From positions 2,808,001-2,872,000 of the forward strand of contig NZ_CP089924.1 of the NCBI RefSeq assembly GCF_021284765.1: 64,000 nucleotides of DNA, in the 5' to 3' direction. The notes under the pieces are model-generated. The model saw only the letters and a program-made list of their open reading frames with translations, did not search any database and was not told the origin of the DNA. Positions 12,068-21,558 of the stretch are shown here, one piece after another. Both the position numbers and the translations under genes were made by a program. Numbering within the stretch: the first letter of the stretch is position 1; every line of letters starts with the position of its first letter. Source of the stretch: Lysobacter sp. 5GHs7-4 (lineage in GTDB: Bacteria > Pseudomonadota > Gammaproteobacteria > Xanthomonadales > Xanthomonadaceae).

Positions 12068-13192
12068 TCAGGACGTCATGCGGTCCCAGAAGCCCTTGAC
12101 CCCATCGAGGAACGTCGAGGAACGCGGCGAGTGCTTGCGCGCGCCCTCGCCGACGAAGGTGGCTTCGAACTTCTCCAGCAGTTCGCGCTGCTCGACCGTC
12201 AGATTGACCGGCGTTTCCACCACCACCCGACAGTAGAGATCGCCGGGCTTGCGGCTGCGCACCGACTTCACGCCCTTGTCGCGCAGGCGGAACAGCTTGC
12301 CGCTCTGGGTTTCGAACGGGATGCGCAGCTCGACTTCGCCGCCCAGCGTGGGGACGCGGATGGTGTCGCCCAGCGCGGCCTGGGAGATGCGGATCGGCAC
12401 TTCGCAGTGCAGGTCGTCGCCGTCGCGCTGGAAGATGTCGTGCTCGCGCACGCGCACTTCCACGTACAGGTCGCCCGGCGGCGAACCGGCCGGGCCGGCC
12501 TCGCCTTCGCCGGTCAGGCGGATGCGGTCGCCGTTGTCGACGCCGGCCGGAATCTTGACCTGCAGGGTCTTGGTGCGCTCCACCCGGCCCTGGCCGTGGC
12601 AGTCCTTGCAGGGGTCGGCGATGGTCTGGCCGCGCCCGCCGCAATGCGGACAGGCCTGCTGCATCGAGAAGATGCCGCGCTGGAAACGCACCTGGCCGCG
12701 GCCACTGCAGGTGGTGCAGGTTTCCAGCTTGCCGTCGGCCGAACCCGAGCCGTTGCAGGTCTCGCATTCGTCCAGGGTCGGAATTTCGATCTGCTTGTCC
12801 AGCCCGCCGACCGCTTCCTCCAGCGACAGCTCCATCACGTAGCCGATGTCGGCGCCGCGGCGCGGACCGCGCTGGGCGCCGCCGCCGAAGATGTTGCCGA
12901 AAATGTCGCCGAAAATGTCGCCCATGTCGGCGTAACCGGGGCCGCCGGCGCCGCCGCCCATGCCGTGCTCGAACGCGGCGTGGCCGTGCTGGTCGTAGGC
13001 GCGCCGACGGTTGGCGTCGGACAGCACCTCGTAGGCCTCCTTGCACTCCTTGAACGCGTCCTCGGCGGCCTTGTCGCCGGGGTTGCGGTCGGGGTGGTGC
13101 TTCATCGCGCAGCGCCGATAGGCCTTTTTCAGGTCCTCGTCGCTGGCGTTGCGGGCCACGCCCAGCACTTCGTAGTAATCGCGTTTGCTCAT
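12068..13192 (-). CDS. dnaJ: Chaperone protein DnaJ
   Basis: 374 residues, normal length. It is the Hsp40 co-chaperone that delivers unfolded clients to DnaK and stimulates its ATPase. The J domain begins [15 protein letters not shown] and has the HPD signature in [10 protein letters not shown] near residue 33. A Gly-rich linker follows ([13 protein letters not shown]). Four CxxCxGxG zinc motifs come next ([32 protein letters not shown]), then the C-terminal peptide-binding domains. I placed the start at 13192 because homologues begin MSKRDYYE. It lies 126 bp after dnaK with a hairpin between, so it may be expressed at a lower level than dnaK. Confidence 0.98.
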   Translation of the reverse strand: MSKRDYYEVLGVARNASDEDLKKAYRRCAMKHHPDRNPGDKAAEDAFKECKEAYEVLSDANRRRAYDQHGHAAFEHGMGGGAGGPGYADMGDIFGDIFGNIFGGGAQRGPRRGADIGYVMELSLEEAVGGLDKQIEIPTLDECETCNGSGSADGKLETCTTCSGRGQVRFQRGIFSMQQACPHCGGRGQTIADPCKDCHGQGRVERTKTLQVKIPAGVDNGDRIRLTGEGEAGPAGSPPGDLYVEVRVREHDIFQRDGDDLHCEVPIRISQAALGDTIRVPTLGGEVELRIPFETQSGKLFRLRDKGVKSVRSRKPGDLYCRVVVETPVNLTVEQRELLEKFEATFVGEGARKHSPRSSTFLDGVKGFWDRMTS

Positions 13193-13268
13193 GGGGCCGG
13201 GATTCGGAACTCGTGATTCGGGATACGTCGCAGCCAACAACCAGGGACTGAACCGCAGAGAGGATAGC

Positions 13269-13296
13269 GAAAGGAGCGGGACAACCCGCTCCTTTC
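13269..13296 (-). terminator. Hairpin between dnaK and dnaJ
   Basis: A perfect 12-bp stem (gaaaggagcggg / cccgctcctttc) with a 4-base loop and no following U-run. It more likely acts in mRNA processing, partial attenuation or stabilisation of the dnaK message than as a full stop. Confidence 0.5.
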
Positions 13297-13318
13297 AATC
13301 TGCGTCCCTAGCGCCGGA

Positions 13319-15232
13319 TCACGGCTTCTGATCGTCCTTGACCTCGGTGAACTCGGCATCGACCACGTCGTCGGACTTGGCGCCGGCGTTGCCGCCCGCG
13401 TCCGCGCCCGGCTGCTGGGCCTGGACCGCGGCGAACAGCGCCTGCGCGGCCTCTTCCAGCGCCTTGGACTTGGCCTCGATCTGACCCTTGTCGTCGCCCT
13501 TCATCGCGGTTTCGAGCTCGGCGATCGCGCTTTCGGTACGGCCGATCGCGTCGCCCGGCAGCTTTTCACCGTGTTCCTTGATCGTGCTGCGCGCCATGTG
13601 GATCAGGCCGTCAGCCTGGTTGCGGGCCTGGACCAGGTCGTGGAACTTCTGGTCCTCCTCGCGGTTGGCCTCGGCGTCGGCGACCATCTTGGCGATCTCG
13701 TCCTCGGACAGGCCCGAACCGGCCTTGATCTCGACCTTCTGTTCCTTGCCGGTCTTCTTGTCCTTGGCCGACACGTGCAGGATGCCGTTGGCGTCGATGT
13801 CGAACGAAACCTCGACCTGCGGCATGCCGCGCGGCGAAGGCTCGATGCCCGACAGGTCGAAGCGCGCCAGCGACTTGTTGAAACGGGCCTGCTCGCGCTC
13901 GCCCTGCAGCACGTGCACGGTCACGGCCGACTGGTTGTCCTCGGCGGTGGAGAAGGTCTGCGAGGCCTTGGTCGGGATGGTGGTGTTCTTCTCGATGATC
14001 TTGGTGAACACGCCGCCCAGGGTCTCGATGCCCAGGCTCAGCGGGGTCACGTCAAGCAGCAGCACGTCCTTGACGTCGCCGGCCAGCACGCCGCCCTGGA
14101 TCGCCGCGCCGATGGCCACGGCCTCGTCCGGGTTGACGTCCTTGCGCGGCTCCTTGCCGAAGAACTCGGCCACGGCCTGGCCGACCTTGGGCATGCGGGT
14201 CTGACCGCCGACCAGGATCACCTCGGAGATGTCGCCCGCGCGCAGGCCGGCGTCGTTGAGCGCGATGCGGCAGGGCTCGATGGTCTTCTTGACCAGGTCC
14301 TCGACCAGCGATTCCAGCTTGGCGCGGGTCAGCTTGATGTTGAGGTGCTTCGGACCCGAAGCGTCGGCGGTCACGTACGGCAGATTCACTTCGGTCTGCT
14401 GGGCGCTGGACAGCTCGATCTTGGCGCGCTCGGCGGCGTCCTTCAGGCGCTGCAGAGCCAACGGATCCTTGCGCAGGTCGATGCCCTGGTCCTTGAGGAA
14501 TTCCTCGACCAAGTAGTCGATCACGCGCTTGTCGAAGTCTTCGCCGCCCAGGAAGGTGTCGCCGTTGGTGGCCAGCACCTCGACCTGCATTTCGCCGTCG
14601 ACCGAGGCGATCTCGATGATCGACACGTCGAAGGTGCCGCCGCCCAGGTCGTAGACCGCGACCTTGCGGTCGCCGCCCTTCTTGTCCATGCCGTAGGCCA
14701 GCGCGGCCGCGGTCGGCTCGTTGATGATGCGCTTGACTTCCAGGCCGGCGATCTTGCCCGCGTCCTTGGTGGCCTGGCGCTGGCTGTCGTTGAAGTAGGC
14801 CGGCACGGTGATGACCGCCTCGGTGACGGTCTCGCCCAGGTAGGCCTCGGCGGTCTTCTTCATCTTGCTCAGCACTTCGGCCGAGATCTGCTGCGGCGCC
14901 ATCTTCTTGCCGTCGGCGGTCGACACCCAGGCGTCGCCGTTGTCGTGCGCGGCGATGCCGTAGGGCACCAGGTCCAGATCCTTCTGCACTTCGGCGTCGG
15001 TGAACTTGCGGCCGATCAGGCGCTTCACCGCGTAGAAGGTGTTCTTGGGATTGGTGACCGCCTGACGCTTGGCCGAGGCGCCGACCAGGACTTCGCCGTC
15101 CTTGGTGAAGGCGACGATGGACGGCGTGGTGCGATCGCCTTCCGCGTTCTCGATGACCTTGACGTTGCCGCCTTCCATGATCGCCACGCACGAATTCGTC
15201 GTGCCCAGGTCGATACCGATGATCTTGCCCAT
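13319..15232 (-). CDS. dnaK: Chaperone protein DnaK (Hsp70)
   Basis: 637 residues. It is the ATP-dependent chaperone that folds new and stress-damaged proteins with DnaJ and GrpE. The ATPase domain (about 1-385) starts [20 protein letters not shown] and shows the phosphate-2 motif [10 protein letters not shown] and the adenosine motif GGQTRMPKV. The linker [13 protein letters not shown] leads into the substrate-binding domain, then the helical lid and a disordered acidic tail ending [16 protein letters not shown]. It lies between grpE and dnaJ and has its own sigma-32-type promoter about 65 bp upstream. Confidence 0.99.
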   Translation of the reverse strand: MGKIIGIDLGTTNSCVAIMEGGNVKVIENAEGDRTTPSIVAFTKDGEVLVGASAKRQAVTNPKNTFYAVKRLIGRKFTDAEVQKDLDLVPYGIAAHDNGDAWVSTADGKKMAPQQISAEVLSKMKKTAEAYLGETVTEAVITVPAYFNDSQRQATKDAGKIAGLEVKRIINEPTAAALAYGMDKKGGDRKVAVYDLGGGTFDVSIIEIASVDGEMQVEVLATNGDTFLGGEDFDKRVIDYLVEEFLKDQGIDLRKDPLALQRLKDAAERAKIELSSAQQTEVNLPYVTADASGPKHLNIKLTRAKLESLVEDLVKKTIEPCRIALNDAGLRAGDISEVILVGGQTRMPKVGQAVAEFFGKEPRKDVNPDEAVAIGAAIQGGVLAGDVKDVLLLDVTPLSLGIETLGGVFTKIIEKNTTIPTKASQTFSTAEDNQSAVTVHVLQGEREQARFNKSLARFDLSGIEPSPRGMPQVEVSFDIDANGILHVSAKDKKTGKEQKVEIKAGSGLSEDEIAKMVADAEANREEDQKFHDLVQARNQADGLIHMARSTIKEHGEKLPGDAIGRTESAIAELETAMKGDDKGQIEAKSKALEEAAQALFAAVQAQQPGADAGGNAGAKSDDVVDAEFTEVKDDQKP

Positions 15233-15298
15233 GGTGTTGCTCCCTCTCTAATGCTTGGTAGACGTTGCGGCTGCCGTATCGGCGCCGATGTGCGTTAT

Positions 15299-15325
15299 TT
15301 GGGGTCCGGTCGCGGGCGGTTCAAG
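15299..15325 (-). promoter_or_regulatory. Sigma-32 (heat-shock) promoter of dnaK
   Basis: On the minus strand CTTGAA (15320-15325) and CCCCAA followed by AT (15299-15304) are separated by 15 bp. This matches the RpoH consensus CTTGAAA / CCCCATNT. It lies about 67 bp before the dnaK ATG, a normal leader length. It shows that dnaK can be heat-induced separately from grpE. Confidence 0.85.
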
Positions 15326-15376
15326 CGCCCCTGCCCTCGCCCTTCAGTCCCGGCGCGGCGGCGCCGGCGGCGGCGT

Positions 15377-15892
15377 TCAGGCGTCCTGGGCCACCACGAC
15401 CAGGGCCGGGCGCAGCAGGCGTTCGTTGAGCAGCCAGCCCTTCTGGTAGACCTGGACCACGTGATTCGGGGCGACGCCCGCGGCCGGCACCATGCTCATG
15501 GCCTGGTGGTGTTCGGGATTGAATGGCTGGCCGGTCGGGTCGACCGCGACCAGGCCGTTGTCGGCGGCCACCTTCAGCAGCTGGCGCAGGGTCAGTTCCA
15601 TGCCTTCGCGCAGCGCGTTGGCGTCGGCGCCGGCCGCGGCCAGGCCGGCTTCCAGGCTGTCGATCACCGGCAGCAGCTCGCCGAGCAGGCGCTCGTTGGC
15701 GAACTTGCGCGCCAGGTCGATGTCGCGCGCCAGACGCTTGCGCTGGTTGTCCAGTTCGGCGCGCTCGCGCAGCGCGTCTTCGCGGACCTGGGCCAGTTCG
15801 GCGCGCAGGGTCTCGGCCTCGTTCGGCGCGGCGGCCGCGGCCGGGTCCTGCGCGTCGAGGGGGAGTTCGGAATTCGGGTCGTGCTGGTTCAT
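15377..15892 (-). CDS. grpE: Nucleotide exchange factor GrpE
   Basis: 171 residues. It releases ADP from DnaK. An Ala/Pro-rich acidic N-terminus is followed by the long dimerising coiled coil (about 25-95, [20 protein letters not shown]). The C-terminal beta domain has the family block [20 protein letters not shown] and the ending [20 protein letters not shown]. It starts 35-40 bp downstream of a sigma-32-type promoter. The 144-bp gap to dnaK contains a second promoter of the same type. Confidence 0.97.
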   Translation of the reverse strand: MNQHDPNSELPLDAQDPAAAAAPNEAETLRAELAQVREDALRERAELDNQRKRLARDIDLARKFANERLLGELLPVIDSLEAGLAAAGADANALREGMELTLRQLLKVAADNGLVAVDPTGQPFNPEHHQAMSMVPAAGVAPNHVVQVYQKGWLLNERLLRPALVVVAQDA

Positions 15893-15934
15893 GCTGGGTG
15901 GGTCCTGGCGGTACGTCCGCGACAGGGCCAGCTA

Positions 15935-15960
15935 TTGGGGCCGTGCCGGGACCGTTCAAG
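15935..15960 (-). promoter_or_regulatory. Sigma-32 (heat-shock) promoter of grpE
   Basis: On the minus strand CTTGAA (15955-15960) and CCCCAA followed by TA (15935-15940) are separated by 14 bp, an RpoH-type promoter. The grpE ATG is 42 bp below the -10 box. No CIRCE inverted repeat is visible here. Confidence 0.85.
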
Positions 15961-16151
15961 TGCGCCGGCCCGGCCGAAGTGCCGCGATCTACGGCGATCG
16001 TGCGCCAACCGCCGCGAGCGCCGCCGTTCGACGCCAATTTTGGGACGATGGGCACCCACACCGGCCGAATAGCCCGATCCCCGCACCGATGTCCGCGCCA
16101 TCAACGCCCTGCGGAGCGGCACGTCCAGCCTGCATATCCGCCGTTGCTCCC

Positions 16152-16430
16152 TGCAGGAGCGGCGTAAGCCGCGACCGCGAAAACCGGCGCCCGGCGCCAG
16201 CCGACTTCGGGCACAACCCCACACACGACGCCCCACCGCTCCGGCATCGCGGCTCACGCCGCTCCTACACAAAAGCAGGCGCCCAGGCTCGAATCCGCAT
16301 CCGCTTTCTGTGGGAGCGGCGTAAGCCGCGATGCCGGAGCGATGGGCGTGGGCGGCCGGGTTACGTCCGCAGCGGGCTGACGCCGGGCGCCGGCTTTCGC
16401 GATCGCGGCTTACGCCGCTCCCACAGAAAG
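16152..16430. repeat. Two inverted pairs of a 28-33-bp intergenic repeat
   Basis: The 546-bp gap between hrcA and grpE (15893-16438) contains no gene. Beyond the grpE promoter it holds four copies of a repeat built on gggagcggcgtaagccgcga. They are at 16152-16179 (plus), 16244-16275 (minus), 16305-16337 (plus) and 16400-16430 (minus). Each is itself a small palindrome, and adjacent copies are inverted, so the transcript from hrcA could form long stems. The same family recurs at 40.9-41.0 kb and at 63498-63685. Confidence 0.85.
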
Positions 16431-16438
16431 CTGGCCGC

Positions 16439-17488
16439 TCAAACCTCAGGCTTGAACGCATCCCCCAGCGCATCGGCCGCCGCCTGCACCACCGGGATCA
16501 CCCGGTCGTAGGCCATGCGGGTCGGGCCGATCACGCCCAGCACGCCCAGCACCTGCCCGCCGGCGGTGTACGGCGCGGTCACCAGCGACACGCCTTCCAG
16601 CGGCGCCAGCCCGGTTTCCTCGCCGATGAAGATGCGCACGCCCGGCGCATGGATGGTCCGCTCCAGCAATTGCAGGATCTCGCGCTTGCGCGCGAAGGCC
16701 TCGAACAGCTCGCGCAGGCGCTCCACGTCGGACAGCTCCTGCACGCCCATCAGCCGGGTCTGGCCGGCCAGCACCATGTCGTCGTCGCGGTCCGGCGCCA
16801 GCGCCTGTTCGGCCAGTTCCACCGACTGCGCCAGCAGCGCCGCCATCTCCGACTGCGCGCTGCGCAGCTCGCGCAGCAGGGTCGCGCGGATGTCGGCGAC
16901 CGGGCGGCCGGCGAAATGGCTGTTGAGGTAATTGGCGACCCGCTCCAGCTCGCTGGCGTCGAACGGGCGCCGGGTCTGGATGATGCGGTTCTGCACGTCG
17001 TGATCGGCGAACACCAGGATCGCCAGCACGCGCTGCGCGTCCAGCGGCACGAAGTCGATGCGCCGGAACGCGAACTGCTCGCGCTTGGGCACGCTGACCA
17101 CGCCGACGAAATGGGTCATCGCCGACAACAGCTCCGAGGCGCTGCCCAGCAGGGCCTGGGTGCCCGATCCGGTCGGCAGCTCGTTGCGCAGGCGCGCCAG
17201 GTCGCCGTCCGGCAGCGGCCGCACCTGCAGCAACGAATCCACGAACAGGCGATAGCCCTGCGCGGTCGGGATGCGCCCGGCCGAGGTGTGCGGCGCGCTG
17301 AGCAGGCCGGCATCCTCCAGGTCGGACAGGATGTTGCGGATCGTGGCCGCGCTCACGTCCAGGCCCGCGTGCCGCGCCAGCGTCTGCGAGCCCACCGGTT
17401 CGCCGCTGTGGATGTAGCGCCCGATCAGCGTGCGCAGCAACTGGCGCGCACGCGGGTCCAGGCTGGGGTCGGAAGTGCGGCGATTCAT
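16439..17488 (-). CDS. hrcA: Heat-inducible transcription repressor HrcA
   Basis: 349 residues. HrcA represses chaperone genes by binding CIRCE operators. The N-terminal winged helix has ARQLLRTLIGRYIHSGEPVG followed by VSAATIRNILSDLEDAGLL. PHTSAGRIPTAQGYRLFVDS is the family hallmark. The GAF-like dimer domain and the C-terminal GPTRMAYDRVIPVV complete it. I chose the ATG at 17488 because the winged helix then starts normally. No CIRCE element is seen near hrcA, grpE or dnaK in this window, so its targets, such as groESL, are probably elsewhere. Confidence 0.97.
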   Translation of the reverse strand: MNRRTSDPSLDPRARQLLRTLIGRYIHSGEPVGSQTLARHAGLDVSAATIRNILSDLEDAGLLSAPHTSAGRIPTAQGYRLFVDSLLQVRPLPDGDLARLRNELPTGSGTQALLGSASELLSAMTHFVGVVSVPKREQFAFRRIDFVPLDAQRVLAILVFADHDVQNRIIQTRRPFDASELERVANYLNSHFAGRPVADIRATLLRELRSAQSEMAALLAQSVELAEQALAPDRDDDMVLAGQTRLMGVQELSDVERLRELFEAFARKREILQLLERTIHAPGVRIFIGEETGLAPLEGVSLVTAPYTAGGQVLGVLGVIGPTRMAYDRVIPVVQAAADALGDAFKPEV

Positions 17489-17804
17489 GGCAGTGGATAT
17501 AAGCGCGCACGGCGGCGGGCGCAAGCGGCGCGGCGCGGTTTCGGGGGCCAGGCGCGTTACGGGACGGCTGCGGCGGGCGATGCCTTCCCTGCAGATCGTC
17601 GCTACGGCATCGCGGCCTATGACCGAAGTAAATCCCCGTGGGACGCCGCTCCCACAAAAAGGCGGGGCGCGGTTACCGGAGGCCCACGCCGGTCTCGGTC
17701 CAATCTCAGCCTTGGAGACTATTCCGACACAGATTGGCGGCATTCCCTGCTAGCCCGGTCATGCCCGACCCGGCACAATCGCGGCTCCAGCACACCCCCA
17801 ACGC
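17489..17804. other. hrcA-recN divergent intergenic region
   Basis: 316 bp without a gene. It holds a short palindrome, gtgggacgccgctcccac at 17638-17655, related to the 28-33-bp repeat family, and presumably the promoters of hrcA and recN. I could not identify convincing promoter boxes, a CIRCE element or a LexA box. Confidence 0.5.
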
Positions 17805-19472
17805 ATGCTCACTCATCTTTCCCTCAAGCATTTCGTCGTGGTCAGCGCCGCCGAACTCGCGTTCGGCCCCGGCCTGACCGTGATCTCCGGCGAGACCGGC
17901 GCCGGCAAGTCGCTGCTGGTCGACGCCCTGGGCCTGATCAGCGGCCTGCGCGCCGACAGCGGCGTGGTCCGCCACGGCGCCGACCGCGCCGAGCTGGTCG
18001 CCGACTTCTCGCTGGACGACGCAGCCCCGGCCGCCGCCTGGCTGCGCGAAAACGAACTGGACGAAGACGACAGCTGCCAGGTCCGGCGCGTGATCCGCGC
18101 CGACGGCGGCTCGCGGGCCTGGATCAACGGCCGCCCCGCCACCCTGGGACAGCTCGCCGATCTGGCCTCGCGCCTGGTCGAGATTCACGGCCAGCACGAA
18201 CACCAGGCGCTGCTGTCCAAGAGCAGCCAGCTGGCCCTGCTCGACGCCTACGCGCGCAACGCCGCCGCGTGCGCCGCGGTCGAGGCGGCCGCGCGCGACT
18301 GGAGCGCGCTGCTGCGCGAGCGCGACGCCCTGATCGCCAAGGGCGACGTGTCCGAACGCATCGGCTGGCTCGAACACCAGTACGCCGAACTCGAGCGCGA
18401 AACCCTGGAGCCCGACGCCATCGCGCGCCTGCTCGCCGACCACAAGCGCCACGCGCACGCCGCAGGCCTGATCGCCGCCTGCGACGACGCCTTCGCCCGC
18501 CTCGGCGGCGACGACGGCCCCTCGCTGTCGCGCAACCTGCAGCAGGTGCGCGGCGAACTGCAGCGCGTCGCCGAGCACGAAGCGCGCCTGCTGGAGGTCG
18601 ACGCCATGCTCGACGCCGCCGCGATCCAGGTCGACGAGGCCCTGGCCCTGCTCGGCCGCGTGCGCGACGACCTCGATCTGGACCCCGCCGCCTTCGACAC
18701 GCTGGAGCAGCGCCTGGGCCGGCTGCACGAACTCGCGCGCAAGCACCGCGTCGCGCCCGAGCACCTGGCCGAGCACCGCGACGGCATGGCCGCCGAACTG
18801 GAACTGCTGCGCGGCGCCGGCGAGCGCCTGGCGCGGCTGGACGGCGAGATCGGCAACGCCCGCGCCGCCTGGCGCCGCCACGCCGACGCCCTGGGCGCTA
18901 CGCGCGCCGACGCCGCCGCGCGCCTGTCGGCCGCCACCACCGGCCTGATCGGCGAACTGGGCATGGGCGGCGGCCGCTTCGAGATCGCCCTGGAACCGCT
19001 GGGCGAGGACCGTCCCGATCCGCAGGGCGGCGAGCGCGTCGAGTTCCTGGTCGCGGCCAACCCCGGCCAGCCCGCGCGCGCGCTGCGCAAGGTCGCCTCC
19101 GGCGGCGAACTCTCGCGCGTGTCGCTGGCCATCGAGGTCGCCGCGCTGGGCCTGGACACCGTGCCCAGCATGGTCTTCGACGAGGTCGATTCCGGCATCG
19201 GCGGCGCCGTGGCCGAGATCGTCGGCCAGAAACTGCGCGCGCTGGGCAACAGCCGCCAGGTTCTGTGCGTGACCCACCTGCCGCAAGTCGCCGCGCAAGG
19301 CCATGCCCATTACCGGGTCAGCAAATCCGCCAGCGAAGGCATCACCCAGAGCGCGGTCCAGCGCCTGGACGCCAAGCAGCGCGAGGAAGAACTGGCGCGC
19401 ATGCTCGGCGGCGTGGAACTGACCAAGGAAGTGCGCGCGGCGGCGAAGCGCTTGCTGGCGGATGTGATCTGA
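17805..19472 (+). CDS. recN: DNA repair protein RecN
   Basis: 555 residues, the family length. It is an SMC-like ATPase that acts in double-strand break repair. It begins MLTHLSLKHFVVVSAAELAF, with the Walker A motif GETGAGKS near residue 30. The coiled-coil arms run from about 160 to 360. The C-terminal half has the ABC signature region ALRKVASGGELSRVSLA, the Walker B element SMVFDEVDSGIGG, and the switch region CVTHLPQVAAQGHAHYRV. It is divergent from hrcA. No LexA box was recognised upstream. Confidence 0.97.
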   Translation: MLTHLSLKHFVVVSAAELAFGPGLTVISGETGAGKSLLVDALGLISGLRADSGVVRHGADRAELVADFSLDDAAPAAAWLRENELDEDDSCQVRRVIRADGGSRAWINGRPATLGQLADLASRLVEIHGQHEHQALLSKSSQLALLDAYARNAAACAAVEAAARDWSALLRERDALIAKGDVSERIGWLEHQYAELERETLEPDAIARLLADHKRHAHAAGLIAACDDAFARLGGDDGPSLSRNLQQVRGELQRVAEHEARLLEVDAMLDAAAIQVDEALALLGRVRDDLDLDPAAFDTLEQRLGRLHELARKHRVAPEHLAEHRDGMAAELELLRGAGERLARLDGEIGNARAAWRRHADALGATRADAAARLSAATTGLIGELGMGGGRFEIALEPLGEDRPDPQGGERVEFLVAANPGQPARALRKVASGGELSRVSLAIEVAALGLDTVPSMVFDEVDSGIGGAVAEIVGQKLRALGNSRQVLCVTHLPQVAAQGHAHYRVSKSASEGITQSAVQRLDAKQREEELARMLGGVELTKEVRAAAKRLLADVI

Positions 19473-19522
19473 ACGCTAACCGGGCGCGGCGGCGTCGACC
19501 ACGTCACCGCAAGGAAATATCG

Positions 19523-19906
19523 GTGAGCGAAACAGCCCGCAAAGGCTACAAGCCCGCGCCGCGCGACGGCCTGTCCTACGGCTTCGGCCTGTTCGCCATC
19601 GGCATGGGCGCGATCGGTATATGGCTGGCTTACGACGCGCTGCAGGCGACTTCGCTCCAGACCGCACCGCTGTTCTACAACGGCAAGATCAGTATCGCCG
19701 CCCCGTTCTTCGTGTTCCTCGGCCTCAACGTGCTGATCCGCGGTCCCAGCGGCATCGACGTGCTCAATACGCCCGGCGAGGACAAGCCCAGCAAGCTCAA
19801 CCTGGCGCTGATGGTGCTGGCGGTGGCCGCAGGGGTCGCGCTGGCCGTGTACGTCAACGCCCATCTGAACGCGCTGGGCTACGCGCGCGGCTCGATCTTC
19901 TCCTGA
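19523..19906 (+). CDS. Small integral membrane protein, tripartite-transporter-like
   Basis: 127 residues from a GTG start preceded by AAGGA eight bases upstream. Three membrane segments are visible, at about 18-40, 55-72 and 93-112, joined by short loops (IRGPSGIDVLN, GEDKPSKLN). The N-terminus is basic and cytoplasmic. Size and topology loosely recall the TctB small subunit of tripartite tricarboxylate transporters, but no large subunit or binding protein is adjacent, so I treat the function as unknown. It lies 50 bp after recN and is convergent with the DUF2199-like gene. Confidence 0.75.
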   Translation: MSETARKGYKPAPRDGLSYGFGLFAIGMGAIGIWLAYDALQATSLQTAPLFYNGKISIAAPFFVFLGLNVLIRGPSGIDVLNTPGEDKPSKLNLALMVLAVAAGVALAVYVNAHLNALGYARGSIFS

Positions 19907-19994
19907 GCCCGCCGCTACCGGCGCCGCCGACGGCTGGCGCGAATGCTCTTGGATCGACGGATGCGCGGCGCCCATGGCGACGCGCCGCGAGGGC

Positions 19995-20507
19995 TCAGTC
20001 GCCCAGCAGCCCCGTGAAATGCAGCGCCCGGTGCGCGGAAATGCCATCGCGCTGCTCGGCTTCCAGCGGATGCCCGGTCTCGCACAGGCGGAAACTCGGC
20101 CGGCTCTCGTCGTGCAGTTGCACGCGCACGCTCAGGCCCAGGGTGCTCAACTCGTAGGTATGCGGCAGATGGTTGGCCAGCACGCCGTCGAACTCGGGCA
20201 CGCGGTCATTGCCCTCCTCGTCCCACATCGTCCGCGCCAGCAGCCAGTCGGCCTGCGTCAGCTCGGCCCAGGCGCCGATGCAGTAGTCGTCGTCCTGCTC
20301 GCGCAGCTGCAGCGGCACCAGCCCTCGCACGAACAGCCGGCGGCCGCCGATCACGCAGAAGTTGGCCTCGCAGAACGTGTCCACGGCCGCACGCTCAGCC
20401 GGTTCCAGCGCGTGGTAGGCATCCGGGTACTTGAAGGCGAACTCCAGCTCGCTCTGCGCGACCATCTCGCCGCAGCACGAGCAGCGCACCAGCGGACCGG
20501 CCGACAT
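19995..20507 (-). CDS. DUF2199-like protein downstream of fur
   Basis: 170 residues, cytoplasmic. An N-terminal CSCC pair (VRCSCCGEMV) followed by the single FCEANFCVIGGRRLFVRGLV block may bind zinc. The centre DDDYCIGAWAELTQADWLLA and the end RPSFRLCETGHPLEAEQRDG resemble the DUF2199 family (FCxIxxxxFFVRGxxxLP..., HPLAxEQxxGI). The function of DUF2199 is unknown. It starts 7 bp after the fur stop in the same direction, so it is probably co-transcribed with fur. Confidence 0.85.
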   Translation of the reverse strand: MSAGPLVRCSCCGEMVAQSELEFAFKYPDAYHALEPAERAAVDTFCEANFCVIGGRRLFVRGLVPLQLREQDDDYCIGAWAELTQADWLLARTMWDEEGNDRVPEFDGVLANHLPHTYELSTLGLSVRVQLHDESRPSFRLCETGHPLEAEQRDGISAHRALHFTGLLGD

Positions 20508-20514
20508 GCGCGAC

Positions 20515-20916
20515 TCAGCGCTTCTTGCGCACGTACAGCACCAGCGAGTGTTCCTCGATCTCGTAGCCGTGCTTGGCCGCGATCTTGCGCTGCAGTTCCT
20601 CGATCTCGGCGCTTTCGAACTCAGTGATCTTGCCGGTCTCGATGTCGACCATGTGGTCGTGGTGGTGGCCGCGGTCCAGCTCGTACACCGACTGGCCGGC
20701 TTCGAAGTTGTGCTTCAGCACCAGGCCGGCGGATTCGAACTGGGTCAGCACGCGGTAGACCGTGGCCAGGCCGATGTCCTCGCCCTTTTCCAGCAGCAGC
20801 CGGTAGATGTCCTCGGCGGTCATGTGGCGCGGCTTGGACTGCTCCAGCAGCTCCAGGATCCGCATGCGCGGATGGGTGACCTTGAGTCCGGCGTTGCGCA
20901 GGTCCTGCGATTCCAT
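20515..20916 (-). CDS. fur: Ferric uptake regulator Fur
   Basis: 133 residues. It is an iron-dependent repressor. The winged helix includes LKVTHPRMRILELLEQ and LATVYRVLTQFESAGLV. The metal site shows HHHDHMVDIETGKITEF; the second-site CxxC of E. coli Fur is replaced here by non-Cys residues, as is common in Pseudomonas- and Xanthomonas-type Fur. I chose the ATG at 20916 as it gives the standard length. It is divergent from bamE (omlA), the arrangement known in xanthomonads. A clear Fur box could not be identified by eye in the 189-bp gap. Confidence 0.97.
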   Translation of the reverse strand: MESQDLRNAGLKVTHPRMRILELLEQSKPRHMTAEDIYRLLLEKGEDIGLATVYRVLTQFESAGLVLKHNFEAGQSVYELDRGHHHDHMVDIETGKITEFESAEIEELQRKIAAKHGYEIEEHSLVLYVRKKR

Positions 20917-21034
20917 CTGTTCGTCCCTCGTTGTGCTCGGCGGGCGGCCCGGGCCGGCGGTTCCGCGCCGGGGCCGGATGGGCCGCGCGGCCGGAACGGC
21001 GGATGAACGCGCCGCGGCGCGTCCCGGCCCGCCC

Positions 21035-21062
21035 CTTGTGGATGCGGCCTTCAGTGTATCAT
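21035..21062 (+). promoter_or_regulatory. Candidate promoter of bamE
   Basis: CTTGTG (21035-21040) and TATCAT (21057-21062), 16 bp apart, lie 44 bp before the bamE ATG. This is a reasonable but imperfect sigma-70 promoter in the fur-bamE divergent region. Confidence 0.4.
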
Positions 21063-21105
21063 CGGCACGTTCCCCGCCCGTCGCAGACATAGGTCCCAGC
21101 ACACG

Positions 21106-21501
21106 ATGCGCAAGCTCCTGCTCGTCCTTTCGATCGCCCTGATCACCTCCGGTTGCGGCATTCTCTACAAGCAGCCGATCTACCAGGGCAACCTGCTCGA
21201 GAAGACCGCGATCGATCAGCTGCAGACCGGCATGACCAAGCAGCAGGTGCAGTTGCTGCTGGGCAGCCCCTCGATCGAAGACCCGTTCCACCACGACCGC
21301 TGGGACTACACCGCCACCCAGCGCACCGGCCGCCTGGCGCGGACCGAGAAGAAGAACCTGGTGCTGCACTTCGAGAACGACGCGCTGGCCCGCTGGGAAG
21401 GCGACTACTTCCCCGAGCAGGACGAGCAGATCGCCAAGGCCGCGCCCAAGCAGTTCGGCCGCAACCTGGCCAAGGAAAAGGACAAGAAGCGCCGCCGCTG
21501 A
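21106..21501 (+). CDS. bamE: Outer-membrane assembly lipoprotein BamE (OmlA/SmpA)
   Basis: 131 residues. It is a component of the BAM complex that inserts beta-barrel proteins. A lipoprotein signal peptide ends with SGC (Cys at residue 17). The SmpA/OmlA domain follows: IYQGNLLEKTAIDQLQTGMT, QVQLLLGSPSIEDPFHHDRW and DYTATQRTGR are the family blocks. The C-terminus is an extra basic tail (AKEKDKKRRR). It is divergent from fur and convergent with rnfH. Confidence 0.96.
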   Translation: MRKLLLVLSIALITSGCGILYKQPIYQGNLLEKTAIDQLQTGMTKQQVQLLLGSPSIEDPFHHDRWDYTATQRTGRLARTEKKNLVLHFENDALARWEGDYFPEQDEQIAKAAPKQFGRNLAKEKDKKRRR

Positions 21502-21530
21502 GGCCGCGTTTCCTGCCCGCCTGAGTCTTC

Positions 21531-21550
21531 GGCACCGCGGTCGCGGTGCC
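21531..21550. terminator. Hairpin between convergent bamE and rnfH
   Basis: An 8-bp stem (ggcaccgc / gcggtgcc) with a 4-base loop in the 57-bp gap between two converging genes. It could act on both transcripts. The flanking U-runs are poor. Confidence 0.4.
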
Positions 21551-21558
21551 CGCCCCCC

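Noticed and set aside
15893..17804. CIRCE operator search around hrcA and grpE
   Set aside because: No TTAGCACTC-N9-GAGTGCTAA-like inverted repeat was found on either strand by eye.
20917..21105. Fur box in the fur-bamE gap
   Set aside because: No convincing GATAATGATAATCATTATC-like match. The region is GC-rich; a degenerate site cannot be excluded.
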